Positions 33,546 through 43,153 of a stretch of 64,000 nucleotides of DNA are shown in pieces. Position 1 is the first letter of the stretch. Every line of letters starts with the position of its first letter. Below the pieces are notes generated by a model. It worked only from the letters and a program-made list of their open reading frames with translations, ran no database searches and was not told the DNA's origin. The stretch covers positions 81,756 through 145,755 of the forward strand of contig NZ_LAHP01000010.1 of NCBI RefSeq assembly GCF_000987765.1, read 5' to 3'. The position numbers were made by a program, and so were the translations under genes. Source of the DNA: Arsukibacterium sp. MJ3 (GTDB lineage Bacteria; Pseudomonadota; Gammaproteobacteria; Enterobacterales; Alteromonadaceae).

Positions 33546-34400
33546 TTAGCGAAGAATTAACAAGGAACATTTAGCTTTGCTTATCATGGCAGTGGTGGTA
33601 CTGCCGACAATAAACTGGCGGATCCTGGAGTGACCATAGGCCCCCATAACCATTAGGTCAATGTGATGCTCCTGCTGATACTGGTTTAATACCTCATCAG
33701 GTTCACCTGCAACAATAGCAACGTTAGGATTAAATCCAGCAATACGCAGAATATCGGCTGCGGTTTCAACCTGCTGCTGCGCCGCCTCAACGTTGGCGCC
33801 AGCCATTACCAGATGTACCGGCAAACCTTTGCAAAGTGGGCTGGCGGCCAGCATCTCTAAGCCTTTAAACGCGGTTGCACTGCCATCATAAGCCAGCATT
33901 ATCCGTTGCGGTTCTTGATAGCGTTGCTGCGTTAACAAAATGGGTTTATGTAAATTGCGAATAACCTGCTCAACATGTAAACCCATGTGGCCATGCGCAT
34001 CGGCGCTACTAAAGCCGCGCTTTCCCATTACCAGTAAACGGGTTTCGTCTTCCAACTCAACTAATGTTTCAACCAGAGTACCGTGGCGTAACCGTTCATC
34101 TACCCCATTTACGCCAGCTTGCTCGGCCCGGCTTTTTGCCGCGTCAAGGATTAAGCGGCCGCGTTCCATCGCCAGCTTGCCGTGTTTCTCGTCCAATTCG
34201 GCTAACTGTTGCAATAGCACTTCTTGCGAACCCAGGCCTATGCTGCCACTTAAATCGGGAGTATGCGTATGCTGAGCCTTATCCAGCACATGAATCACCG
34301 CCATCGGCACCGCTAACCGTTTTGCTGCCCAAACAGCATAATCACATACGGCTTCGGCATAAGGTGAGGCATCGATAGCGGCCATTACTTTTATTGTCAT
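33546..34400 (-). CDS. Tandem universal stress protein
   Basis: A 284-residue protein with two Usp domains (about 1-145 and 150-284). The second carries the ATP-binding pattern VMGAYGHSRIRQFIVGSTT near its C-terminus; the first has VMGKRGFSSADAHGHMGLHVE, a variant of the same loop. Both begin with strand-rich segments (KVMAAIDASPYAEA; RIMLAYDGSATAFKG). It lies 25 bases downstream of the SulP gene on the same strand; SulP-Usp pairs are common in aquatic bacteria. The exact role is unknown. Confidence 0.92.
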   Translation of the reverse strand: MTIKVMAAIDASPYAEAVCDYAVWAAKRLAVPMAVIHVLDKAQHTHTPDLSGSIGLGSQEVLLQQLAELDEKHGKLAMERGRLILDAAKSRAEQAGVNGVDERLRHGTLVETLVELEDETRLLVMGKRGFSSADAHGHMGLHVEQVIRNLHKPILLTQQRYQEPQRIMLAYDGSATAFKGLEMLAASPLCKGLPVHLVMAGANVEAAQQQVETAADILRIAGFNPNVAIVAGEPDEVLNQYQQEHHIDLMVMGAYGHSRIRQFIVGSTTTAMISKAKCSLLILR

Positions 34401-34425
34401 TGTTATTCTCTTCTGTTGCCTTGGA

Positions 34426-35910
34426 TTAATGCCCCATCAGCTTTGCTACCGCATCGGGTTGATTATGTACTGCAAATTTGTCTACCAGGGTAGCACTTGC
34501 TTCGTTTAAACCAACTAATTCAACTGCAGTACCCTCGCGCCGGAATTTCAGCACCACCTTGTCCAGCGAGCTAATGGCAGTAATATCCCAAAAATGTGCC
34601 CGGCTTAAATCAATTGTGACGTTTTCTACCGCTTCTTTAAAATCAAACGCCGCAATAAAACGCTCTGCAGAAGTGAAAAACACTTGCCCTACCACCTGAT
34701 AATCACGCTGATGACCATCGGCGGCAAGCGTAGAGCCGATAAACAAAATTTGGCCAACTTTGTTGGCAAAAAACAAGGCACTTAACAACACCCCAACCAA
34801 CACACCATAAGCCAGGTTATGCGTCGCCACTACCACAATAACCGTCATGATCATCACAATTGATGAGCTTTTTGGGTTTTTCCGTAAATCTTTTACCGAC
34901 GACCAGCTAAAAGTACCAATAGATACCATGATCATAATCGCCACTAACGCCGCCATGGGGATCAGCCCTACCCATTTATCTAAAAATACCACCATAATGA
35001 GTAAAAGCACCCCGGCTAACAAGGTTGATAAACGGGTTCGCCCGCCCGACTTAACGTTAATAATAGACTGACCAATCATCGCACAGCCGGCCATACCACC
35101 AATTAAACCTGAACCAATATTAGCGACCCCTTGCCCCACACATTCGCGGTTTTTATTACTGCTGGTGTCCGTTAAATCATCCACTATGGTTGCAGTCATT
35201 AACGATTCCAGAATACCCACCACGGCCAGTGCTAATGAGTATGGAAAGATAATTTGCAGCGTTTCAAAATTTAACGGCACTTCCGGCCAGAGGAAAATAG
35301 GCAGGCTGTCGGGTAATTCGCCCATGTCGGCCACAGTACGAATATCGATGTCAAAATACAGTGCCAGTGCCGTTAACACAATAATGCAGACCAGTGGCGA
35401 GGGCACGGCTTTAGTCAGATAAGGAAACAAGTATATAATAGCCAGGCCCAGCGCCGTCATGCCATACACCGTTACCGTGCCGTAACTGCCACTTAATTCC
35501 GGCAACTGAGCCATAAAAATCAGTATAGCCAGGGCATTAACAAAACCAGTAACCACCGAACGCGAGACAAAACGCATTAAATCGCCTAATTTAAATAAAC
35601 CAAGCACTATTTGAATAACACCGCAGAGCAAAGTAGCCGCTAACAGATATTCTAAGCCATGATTTTTAACCAGGGTAATCATCAGCAATGCCATGGCGCC
35701 GGTTGCAGCAGAAATCATGGCTGGGCGCGCGCCAACAAAAGCAATAATGACGCAAATGGCAAAAGAAGCATATAAGCCGACTTTAGGATCAACTCCGGCG
35801 ATAATTGAGAAAGCAATGGCTTCGGGTATCAAGGCAAGTGCAACTACCATAGCCGATAGTATGTCGCCCTTAATATTCGAGAGCCAATGCTGCTTCAAAG
35901 ATGTAATCAT
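34426..35910 (-). CDS. SulP family inorganic anion transporter
   Basis: A 494-residue transporter with about twelve helices and a C-terminal STAS domain (about 385-494; FDFKEAVENVTIDLSRAHFWDIT). The N-terminal segment LSAMVVALALIPEAIAFSIIAGVDPKVGLYASF is the SulP signature. Substrates in the family include sulfate and bicarbonate; sequence alone does not decide. The start is ATG 35910. The Usp gene follows and is probably co-transcribed. Confidence 0.92.
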   Translation of the reverse strand: MITSLKQHWLSNIKGDILSAMVVALALIPEAIAFSIIAGVDPKVGLYASFAICVIIAFVGARPAMISAATGAMALLMITLVKNHGLEYLLAATLLCGVIQIVLGLFKLGDLMRFVSRSVVTGFVNALAILIFMAQLPELSGSYGTVTVYGMTALGLAIIYLFPYLTKAVPSPLVCIIVLTALALYFDIDIRTVADMGELPDSLPIFLWPEVPLNFETLQIIFPYSLALAVVGILESLMTATIVDDLTDTSSNKNRECVGQGVANIGSGLIGGMAGCAMIGQSIINVKSGGRTRLSTLLAGVLLLIMVVFLDKWVGLIPMAALVAIMIMVSIGTFSWSSVKDLRKNPKSSSIVMIMTVIVVVATHNLAYGVLVGVLLSALFFANKVGQILFIGSTLAADGHQRDYQVVGQVFFTSAERFIAAFDFKEAVENVTIDLSRAHFWDITAISSLDKVVLKFRREGTAVELVGLNEASATLVDKFAVHNQPDAVAKLMGH

Positions 35911-36059
35911 GTAATGTCCAACAGGTTAATTTTAGATATTCAGCACAGGCGTTGCCAGAATGCAAAAAGCAGGCCGGCATTATAGTAGTTTACACGCCAT
36001 TTAACCAGTCTAACGGGCGGCCAGCGTGTTAGCATGGTGAACACTTAACAGGGGGTTTG

Positions 36060-36896
36060 ATGGATACGCAGGGAAAAAGCGCGTTAGTTGTTGAAGGTGG
36101 TGCCATGCGCGGTATTTTTGCTGCCGGCGTGCTGGATGGCTTTTTAGCGCAACAACATCAGCCCTTCAACTTTGCTATCGGCGTATCAGCCGGTTCCACT
36201 AACCTGATTGGTTACCTGGCAGGCGATCTTGGCCGCAGCCGGACTATTTTGCTTGATCACGCCAGGCGGGCCGAGTTTATCAATTGGCGCCGCTATTTAA
36301 AGGGTGGCCATTTTTGTGATGTAAGTTGGCTATGGCATGCCTCTTTTGATGAAGTACCGTTAAATATGGCTCACTACCTTAGCCGCAATACCCCGCTTTT
36401 TGCGGTAACTACCAGTGTATCAAGCGGTAAAGCCTGTTATATCGAAGTAACCTCCGACAATTTACATCAGGTTTTCCCGGCGTCCTGCGCCATTCCGTTG
36501 GCTTATCGCGATTTCCCTGAAGTTAATCAACAAGCCATGACCGACGGTGGTCTTGCCGACGCTATCCCGGTAATTAAAGCCTATCAGCAAGGCGCACGCC
36601 ATATTACCGTTATTTTATCCAAACCTTTAGGCTATCGAAAAAAGCAAAGCCGCTTACCGGTGCTATTAAAACCGTTCTTTAAACACCATCCGGCGCTATA
36701 TGCTGCGGTGTTAGCCCGGGCAGAGCATTACAATAACACCTTAGATTTTATTGCAGCGCCGCCGGCCGATTGCACGCTGCAACTCATTGCACCACCGGCA
36801 GACTTTACTGTTGGCCGTTTTACCCTTGAACCCGCTATTTTGGAGCAAGGCTATCAGGCGGGTTTAATGGCAGCAATACGTCATTTAGGCCGCTAA
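36060..36896 (+). CDS. Patatin-like phospholipase family protein
   Basis: A 278-residue cytosolic acyl hydrolase of the patatin type. The glycine-rich oxyanion segment is VVEGGAMRGIFAAGVLDGF, the nucleophile elbow is GVSAGS (Ser near residue 46), and the catalytic Asp is in MTDGGLADAIP. This layout fits the YjjU branch. ATG 36060 follows AGGGGG by four bases; the TTG at 36057 is also in frame but is less likely. The gene stands alone between the divergent SulP gene and the convergent zinc-ribbon gene. Confidence 0.9.
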   Translation: MDTQGKSALVVEGGAMRGIFAAGVLDGFLAQQHQPFNFAIGVSAGSTNLIGYLAGDLGRSRTILLDHARRAEFINWRRYLKGGHFCDVSWLWHASFDEVPLNMAHYLSRNTPLFAVTTSVSSGKACYIEVTSDNLHQVFPASCAIPLAYRDFPEVNQQAMTDGGLADAIPVIKAYQQGARHITVILSKPLGYRKKQSRLPVLLKPFFKHHPALYAAVLARAEHYNNTLDFIAAPPADCTLQLIAPPADFTVGRFTLEPAILEQGYQAGLMAAIRHLGR

Positions 36897-36913
36897 ATAA
36901 GTTTAATAACACA

Positions 36914-37414
36914 CTACACCGGCAAACCTTCTCGATAAAACTGTAGCCCAGCGCAGGCACTGCATGGCAACAATTCAGCTGGATGGGTGTAGTCAATATG
37001 CTGGTAACAATTGCTACAGCGATAACGCCCCATGCCGACCATTTCACCCTGATAGTAAACGCCCTGATGTTTAAAGTCCTGAATTAACTCCTGCCACTCC
37101 AACTGGGTCTTATCAGTAATGCCGCTTAGCTCCTGCCATAACGCTTCTGGCCATAGCGAGGGCGCGGTTTGCTCTGGTGTAATGTTGTCGCTTGCTGCTT
37201 TGTCCTGTTCGGCTTGCTGCTCTTGCCATTGGCGCTTTAACGTTTCAATAAATAGGCGGGTTTCATAAGCACTTAACTCCTGCCCGGCTTTAATATATTG
37301 CTTAAGAGTATCTACAAACTTAACCAACTGGTTGTCGTAATTATCGGGGTTTTGCTGCAAATTCTGATTAAATTCAGCTAACCATTGTTGATATTTTTTG
37401 TAAAAATCACTCAT
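36914..37414 (-). CDS. Zinc ribbon-containing protein, YbeL family
   Basis: A 166-residue protein. The N-terminal two thirds are helical and charged (about 1-90, Gln/Glu-rich). The C-terminus forms a zinc ribbon: CSNC near 133-136 and CSAC near 152-155, in the context YRCSNCYQHIDYTHPAELLPCSACAGLQFYREG. YbeL of E. coli is also next to leuS. Function is unknown. AAGGAG lies before ATG 37414. It diverges from leuS. Confidence 0.87.
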   Translation of the reverse strand: MSDFYKKYQQWLAEFNQNLQQNPDNYDNQLVKFVDTLKQYIKAGQELSAYETRLFIETLKRQWQEQQAEQDKAASDNITPEQTAPSLWPEALWQELSGITDKTQLEWQELIQDFKHQGVYYQGEMVGMGRYRCSNCYQHIDYTHPAELLPCSACAGLQFYREGLPV

Positions 37415-37546
37415 ATGCTCTCCTTGTTATTATTTCCAGTATAGACAACGTGCTTGCTTATTGTTGTCAAATCCGTGCTGCGGTATGCTATAGCTACTTT
37501 TTCCGGCCTTGCCGGCCCTGCCAGAACTTTATCGTGGATGATGTAA

Positions 37547-40132
37547 ATGCAACAACAATATGACCCGCAGCAGATTGAAACCGCTTTGCAACAACAATGG
37601 GAAGCAGACAACGCCTTTAAGGTGACTGAAGATCCCAGCAAAGAAAAGTTTTATTGTCTGTCAATGTTCCCTTATCCGAGCGGGCGCTTGCATATGGGTC
37701 ATGTCCGTAACTATACCATTGGTGACGTGGTCAGCCGTTTTCAACGGATGCAGGGAAAAAATGTCATGCAGCCAATGGGTTGGGATGCCTTTGGTTTACC
37801 AGCAGAGAATGCGGCTATTAACCATAAAACCGCACCAGCTAAGTGGACATACGACAATATTGATTACATGAAAAACCAGCTAAAGCGGCTTGGTTTTGGT
37901 TATGACTGGAGCAGGGAAGTGGCAACCTGTAAGCCAGAGTATTATCGCTGGGAGCAGTGGTTTTTTACCAAGCTATACGAAAAAGGTCTGGTATACAAAA
38001 AAATGGCCACGGTTAACTGGGATCCGGTAGACCAGTGCGTGTTGGCTAACGAGCAGGTTATTGATGGCCGCGGCTGGCGCTCAGGCGCATTGGTAGAACA
38101 ACGCGAACTGGCACAGTGGTTTATTAAAATTACTGCCTATGCCGAGGAGTTGCTTACCGATTTAGACCAGCTGACAGAATGGCCTGAACAAGTTCGTACC
38201 ATGCAAAAAAATTGGATTGGTCGATCTGAAGGAACTAATATCCGCTTTAATATTGCCGGACAAGACAGTGAAGTAGAAGTTTACACCACTCGGCCTGACA
38301 CCCTGTACGGCGTCACCTACTTAGCCGTAGCAGCACAACACCCGCTGGCGCGCCAAGCTGCTGAGGATAACCCGGCATTGGCTGCATTTATTGAAGACTG
38401 CAAAGGCGGCAAGCTGGCAGAAGCTGAATTAGCCACTATGGAGAAAAAAGGCTGCGCTACCGGTATATTTGCGGTACATCCATTAACCGGCGAAAAAGTA
38501 CCGGTGTGGGTCGCTAATTTTGTGCTGATGGATTACGGCTCAGGCGCGGTAATGGCCGTGCCAGGGCATGACCAGCGCGATTTCGAGTTTGCCAGCAAGT
38601 ACGGTCTTACCATTAAACAAGTAGTCGCCCCAAGCGATGGCAATGCCGCCGATGTTAGTCTGGCCGCCTATACTGAAAAAGGCACATTAATAAACTCGGC
38701 AGAATTTACCGGCTTGGCATTTGCTGACGCTTTTACCGCCATTGCTGCCAAACTCGCCAGCTTAGGTAAAGGCGAAGTAAAAGTGAATTACCGGCTGCGT
38801 GACTGGGGCGTATCGCGCCAGCGTTACTGGGGCACACCTATCCCGATGCTTAATTTAGCTGATGGCTCGGTAGTGCCAGTACCTGAAGCGCAATTACCGG
38901 TAATATTACCGGAAAATGTCGTGATGGACGGCGTGACCTCACCGCTAAAAGCTGATTCTGCCTGGGCAAAAACCCACTATAACGGTGCCACTGCCTTTCA
39001 TGAAACCGATACCTTCGATACCTTTATGGAATCGAGCTGGTACTATGCCCGTTACTGCAGCCCCGATCATGATAAAGCCATGCTAGATCCGGAAAAAGCA
39101 AACTACTGGTTGCCGGTAGATCAATATATTGGCGGTATTGAACACGCTATTTTACATCTGTTATATGCCCGATTTTTTCATAAACTATTGCGGGATGTTG
39201 GTTTGGTGCAGTGCGACGAGCCGTTTAAACGCTTATTGTGTCAGGGCATGGTACTGGCTGAAACCTTCTACCGTGACACCGACAACGGTGGCAAACAATG
39301 GCTTTCGCCACAAGATGTTACAGTAGAGCGCGATGACAAAGGCCGTATTACTCAGGCTACTTTGCAAAGCGATGGCCTACCGGTGCTGTCAGCCGGCATG
39401 AGTAAAATGTCAAAATCGAAAAACAATGGTATCGACCCACAGCAGGTGATTAACCAATACGGCGCCGATACCGTGCGCTTATTTATGATGTTTACTGCGC
39501 CACCAGAACAAACGCTGGAGTGGTCAGACTCTGCAGTCGAAGGCGCACATCGCTTTATTAAGCGGGTTTACACGCTGGTGCACGACGTTAGCACTGCTGG
39601 TGCACCAGAACCGCTAGATCTGGCCGCGTTAAATAATGAGCAGAAAACATTGCGCCGCGAGCTGCATAAAACCATCGCTAAAGTCAGTGATGATATTGGC
39701 AGACGCTACACGTTTAATACCGCCATCGCTGCCATTATGGAGCTTAGTAATAAATTACAACGCGCCAGCCTGGTCAATGAGCAAGACAAGGCGGTAATGC
39801 ACGAGGCAGTATTAGCCTTATTGCAATTGCTCAATCCCATTACGCCTCATGTAGCGCAGTATTTATGGGCTCAAATGCATCAGCCACATGGCATTGAACA
39901 AACACCTTGGCCACAGGCTGATGCGCAGGCGATGATAGAAGATGAAAAGCTGGTGGTGGTGCAAATTAATGGCAAATTAAGAGCCAAAGTTACCGTCAGT
40001 GCGGCGGCAAGCGAACAACAGGTACTTGCCAGCGCCAAGCAAGATGACAATGTGCAGCGTTTTCTTGACGGTGTTACCGTACGCAAAGTGATTTACGTGC
40101 CCGGTAAATTGTTAAATCTGGTGGTAAGCTAA
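37547..40132 (+). CDS. leuS: Leucyl-tRNA synthetase
   Basis: Class Ia synthetase charging tRNA-Leu, 861 residues. The HIGH-type motif is [15 protein letters not shown] (near 43-57) and KMSKS is [11 protein letters not shown] (near 620). The editing (CP1) domain is present, with [13 protein letters not shown] and [20 protein letters not shown] (37464-37469) and TATAGC (37489-37494) pair may be the promoter. It begins a co-directional run to lipA that matches the E. coli order, except that cobC is missing between nadD and rsfS. Confidence 0.98.
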   Translation: MQQQYDPQQIETALQQQWEADNAFKVTEDPSKEKFYCLSMFPYPSGRLHMGHVRNYTIGDVVSRFQRMQGKNVMQPMGWDAFGLPAENAAINHKTAPAKWTYDNIDYMKNQLKRLGFGYDWSREVATCKPEYYRWEQWFFTKLYEKGLVYKKMATVNWDPVDQCVLANEQVIDGRGWRSGALVEQRELAQWFIKITAYAEELLTDLDQLTEWPEQVRTMQKNWIGRSEGTNIRFNIAGQDSEVEVYTTRPDTLYGVTYLAVAAQHPLARQAAEDNPALAAFIEDCKGGKLAEAELATMEKKGCATGIFAVHPLTGEKVPVWVANFVLMDYGSGAVMAVPGHDQRDFEFASKYGLTIKQVVAPSDGNAADVSLAAYTEKGTLINSAEFTGLAFADAFTAIAAKLASLGKGEVKVNYRLRDWGVSRQRYWGTPIPMLNLADGSVVPVPEAQLPVILPENVVMDGVTSPLKADSAWAKTHYNGATAFHETDTFDTFMESSWYYARYCSPDHDKAMLDPEKANYWLPVDQYIGGIEHAILHLLYARFFHKLLRDVGLVQCDEPFKRLLCQGMVLAETFYRDTDNGGKQWLSPQDVTVERDDKGRITQATLQSDGLPVLSAGMSKMSKSKNNGIDPQQVINQYGADTVRLFMMFTAPPEQTLEWSDSAVEGAHRFIKRVYTLVHDVSTAGAPEPLDLAALNNEQKTLRRELHKTIAKVSDDIGRRYTFNTAIAAIMELSNKLQRASLVNEQDKAVMHEAVLALLQLLNPITPHVAQYLWAQMHQPHGIEQTPWPQADAQAMIEDEKLVVVQINGKLRAKVTVSAAASEQQVLASAKQDDNVQRFLDGVTVRKVIYVPGKLLNLVVS

Positions 40133-40133
40133 G

Positions 40134-40607
40134 ATGCTGAAAATAGCGATAACGGTATTATTGGTATTAACTATAAGCAGTTGTGGTTTTCACCTGCGCG
40201 GTAATTTACCCCTAAGCCAGTTTCCCGCTATTTACGTACAAAGCGAGGCACATTCTGAGCTTGCTCAGCTGGTCAGTGAGCGTTTAAGCCAGAACAGTGT
40301 GCAGCTACTTAACAGCATGCGCGCAGAAGCACCAACTATTCAACTGGTTAGCGACACTCTGGAACGGCGTACCTTGTCGCTATTCCCCAGTGGCCAGGTG
40401 GCCGAGTATGAATTAATTTATAAAGTTGGCTACTACCTGATTATGCCTGGCACTGAACCGGCATTTAATCAGTTTGAGCTGTACCGTGATTATCAAGACG
40501 ATCCCAATCAGGCTTTGGCTAAGGCACGCGAGCTGGATTTATTGCTCAGCGAGCTACGCCAGCAAGCCGCTAACCGGATTATCCGCCAGCTAGCCCGGCT
40601 GCGTTAA
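40134..40607 (+). CDS. lptE: LPS-assembly lipoprotein LptE
   Basis: An outer-membrane lipoprotein that plugs the LptD barrel and helps place lipopolysaccharide in the outer leaflet. The lipobox is TISSCGFHLRG (lipidated Cys17), followed by the family's conserved GFHLRGNLPLS. Length is 157 residues, slightly short. It starts one base after the leuS stop, and its own stop overlaps the holA start (TAATG). Confidence 0.94.
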   Translation: MLKIAITVLLVLTISSCGFHLRGNLPLSQFPAIYVQSEAHSELAQLVSERLSQNSVQLLNSMRAEAPTIQLVSDTLERRTLSLFPSGQVAEYELIYKVGYYLIMPGTEPAFNQFELYRDYQDDPNQALAKARELDLLLSELRQQAANRIIRQLARLR

Positions 40608-41647
40608 TGCAAAAGCTCTATGCTAACCAATTAGCAGCACAAATGCAGCAAGGCTTGGCACCTTGTTATTTAATTTTTGGCGAAGAACCGCTGCAAAAAA
40701 TTGAAGCCATTGATGCCCTACGTCAGGTAGCGAAACACCAGGGTTATCATGAACGGCTCAGTTTTACCTTAGATGGCCAGTTTGACTGGGACCAGCTGCA
40801 CAATGAGCTAAGCGCTATGTCATTATTTGCCGATAAAAGGCTAATAGAACTGGAACTTAGCCAGAAACTGCCGCCAACTGCCAGCGACCAGTTAAAGCAA
40901 TTAGCTAAAACACTGTCGCCCGATATTGTGCTGGTGTTACATGGCCAGCGTAGTTTTGGTGAGGTGAGTAAACTAGCCTGGTTTAAACAATTGCAAACTA
41001 CTGCAGTGCAAGTAGCCATTTACCCGCTGGATGACAAGCAGGCGCAACAATGGCTGCAACAGCGGGCTCGTCAGCTACATTTGCAATTAACCAGCGATGC
41101 CTTAAGCCTGCTGCAACATTACAGCGCTGGTAACTTACTGGCCGCCCGGCAAGAACTGGAAAAACTGGCGCTAACACACCCAGAGCAATCAATAAATGCC
41201 GATATACTGGCCAGTTTTTTGGCCGACCATTCTAGTTTCACGGTGTTCCAGCTGGGCGATGCCATTTTAGCCGGCGATAGCCAGCAAGCACTGCATCGTT
41301 TACAACGGCTATTACAGCAAGATTTAGAACCGGCTATTATTATCTGGCAGCTGCAAAAAGATGTGCAGCAATTACAACAACTCCAGCGCAGTCAGCAGCA
41401 AGGAGTAGCTATAAGCCAAGCCTTTAAACAACTGGCGATCTGGCCGAAACGCCAGCCCTTATACCAAAAAGCGCTGCAACGGCTCTCCATTGCTTACCTG
41501 GATTATTTACTACAAGAATTAGCCGCGTTTGATCGGTTGTATAAGGCTGGTCAATTAATCAATATAACAACGGCTTTGTGCCATCTGATCTGTTTATTTA
41601 TTAAACCGGTACCCCGCATTTTTAGCCTGCAGCAACAACATGACTAG
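40607..41647 (+). CDS. holA: DNA polymerase III subunit delta
   Basis: The clamp-loader subunit that opens the beta clamp, 346 residues. The N-terminal domain begins QMQQGLAPCYLIFGEEPLQKIEAIDALRQ, the family signature; the middle AAA+-like part lacks a P-loop, as expected for delta. It is very Gln/Leu-rich. Translation is probably coupled to lptE by the TAATG overlap, and the end overlaps nadD by eight bases. Confidence 0.94.
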   Translation: MQKLYANQLAAQMQQGLAPCYLIFGEEPLQKIEAIDALRQVAKHQGYHERLSFTLDGQFDWDQLHNELSAMSLFADKRLIELELSQKLPPTASDQLKQLAKTLSPDIVLVLHGQRSFGEVSKLAWFKQLQTTAVQVAIYPLDDKQAQQWLQQRARQLHLQLTSDALSLLQHYSAGNLLAARQELEKLALTHPEQSINADILASFLADHSSFTVFQLGDAILAGDSQQALHRLQRLLQQDLEPAIIIWQLQKDVQQLQQLQRSQQQGVAISQAFKQLAIWPKRQPLYQKALQRLSIAYLDYLLQELAAFDRLYKAGQLINITTALCHLICLFIKPVPRIFSLQQQHD

Positions 41648-42290
41648 CAGTCTCCCAACAAAGCGGCTTATTGGTATCTTTGGCGGTACTTTTGACCCGG
41701 TACATCAGGGCCATTTAGCCTGTGCCCGGTATGTACTAACGCATTGTGATCTTGATGCGTTACAGCTGATGCCTTGTCACCTGCCACCACACCGCGCCAG
41801 CCCGGGTGTCAGTGCAATACAACGGGTAGAAATGCTTAAACTGGCTATTACCGGCGAGCCTAAAATGCAGCTACAAACACTAGAGTTGCAACGACATACC
41901 CCCTCTTACACTGCCGATAGCCTCGCGCTGTTAAAACACGCCATGCCTGATACCACGCTGGCGTTTGTTATCGGCATGGATTCCCTTGCCTATTTCAAAC
42001 AGTGGCATCAATGGCAACACATTTTAACACTGAGTCATCTTATCGTCTGCCGGCGCCCGGGCTACAGCAGCGAAAAAGGTGATACCCCGACGCTGCTGGC
42101 TAAATATGGTGCAGATATATCAGCACTGCGAACGGCCGATAACGGCAAAATTATTATGCTGAACAACCCTGAATTCAGCGCCAGTGCTACCGCTATACGA
42201 CATGCCTTGGCGCAAAAAAAACAAAATATTACAGAGCTTAGTCCGGCAGTACTGAACTATATTCAGCAACAACAACTCTATCAAAGCTAA
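41640..42290 (+). CDS. nadD: Nicotinate-nucleotide adenylyltransferase
   Basis: Makes deamido-NAD from nicotinate mononucleotide and ATP in NAD synthesis. The nucleotidyltransferase motif GIFGGTFDPVHQGHL is near the N-terminus and the second motif SASATAIRHAL near the C-terminus. The 216-residue length is normal. It is followed by a short gap with a candidate promoter for rsfS. Confidence 0.96.
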   Translation: MTSSLPTKRLIGIFGGTFDPVHQGHLACARYVLTHCDLDALQLMPCHLPPHRASPGVSAIQRVEMLKLAITGEPKMQLQTLELQRHTPSYTADSLALLKHAMPDTTLAFVIGMDSLAYFKQWHQWQHILTLSHLIVCRRPGYSSEKGDTPTLLAKYGADISALRTADNGKIIMLNNPEFSASATAIRHALAQKKQNITELSPAVLNYIQQQQLYQS

Positions 42291-42294
42291 GCGC

Positions 42295-42322
42295 TATGAC
42301 ACTGCGAAAACTGTGGTAAAAT
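42295..42322 (+). promoter_or_regulatory. Candidate sigma70 promoter of rsfS-rlmH
   Basis: TATGAC (42295-42300), 16 bases, TAAAAT (42317-42322), followed by GAGG before GTG 42354. An internal start in the long cluster is plausible. Confidence 0.4.
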
Positions 42323-42353
42323 AGCCCCTTTTAGTCAATATAGAGGAAAATAG

Positions 42354-42674
42354 GTGCAAACGAACGAACTGGTCGCCTTTGTCACAGACAAAATTGATGA
42401 TATGAAAGGTCGCGATATCGTAACCTTAGATGTGCGCGATAAATCAAGCGTCACCGAATTTATGGTGGTCTGCTCTGGCACCTCTACTCGTCATGCCAAA
42501 TCAGTAGCAGCTTATCTGGCCACTGAATGCAAAAAAATCGGTGTGCAACCACTGGGGATAGAGGGCGAAAATACTGGCGAGTGGGTACTACTGGATTTAG
42601 ACTCGGTAGTAGTTCACGTTATGCTGGAAGAAACTCGTGGTTATTTTCAGCTAGAAAAACTCTGGAGTGCCTGA
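42354..42674 (+). CDS. rsfS: Ribosome silencing factor RsfS
   Basis: Binds ribosomal protein uL14 and blocks subunit joining when nutrients are short. The 106-residue protein has the family pattern VTLDVRDKSSVTEFMVVCSGTSTRHAKSVA and ends GYFQLEKLWS. The start is GTG 42354, with GAGG upstream. The rlmH start follows the stop by six bases. Confidence 0.96.
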   Translation: MQTNELVAFVTDKIDDMKGRDIVTLDVRDKSSVTEFMVVCSGTSTRHAKSVAAYLATECKKIGVQPLGIEGENTGEWVLLDLDSVVVHVMLEETRGYFQLEKLWSA

Positions 42675-42680
42675 GCCGGT

Positions 42681-43151
42681 ATGAAGCTTAGCCTTATCGC
42701 CGTTGGCACTAAAATGCCCGACTGGGTACAAGCAGGATTTACCGAGTATGCCAGACGCTTTAGTCGCGACATGCCACTGGAGCTGCTCGAAATACCCGCT
42801 GGCAAGCGTGGTAAAAATGCTGATATTAAACGCATTCTCGAGCTTGAAGGCGAAAAAATGCTGGCGGCAGTAACAAAAGGCAGTCGCATTGTAACCTTAG
42901 AAGTTAACGGCGATAACTGGAGCAGTCCGCAACTCGCTCAGCGTTTAGAACAATGGCAACAGGATGGCCGTGATATTGCGTTGCTGATCGGTGGGCCAGA
43001 AGGGCTAGCGCCAGCCTGTATTGCTGCCAGTGAAACAAAGTGGTCACTGTCAGCACTCACCCTACCTCATCCCATGGTGCGCGTAGTGTTGGCTGAAGCT
43101 TTGTACCGGGCTTGGAGCATTAGCACTAATCATCCTTATCATCGCGAGTAA
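42681..43151 (+). CDS. rlmH: 23S rRNA (pseudouridine1915-N3)-methyltransferase
   Basis: A SPOUT-fold methyltransferase acting on 70S ribosomes at pseudouridine 1915 in helix 69. It has 156 residues, with the SAM-binding knot segments [11 protein letters not shown] and the C-terminal [19 protein letters not shown], ending in NHPYHRE as is typical. The mrdA start is two bases past its stop. Confidence 0.97.
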   Translation: MKLSLIAVGTKMPDWVQAGFTEYARRFSRDMPLELLEIPAGKRGKNADIKRILELEGEKMLAAVTKGSRIVTLEVNGDNWSSPQLAQRLEQWQQDGRDIALLIGGPEGLAPACIAASETKWSLSALTLPHPMVRVVLAEALYRAWSISTNHPYHRE

Positions 43152-43153
43152 AC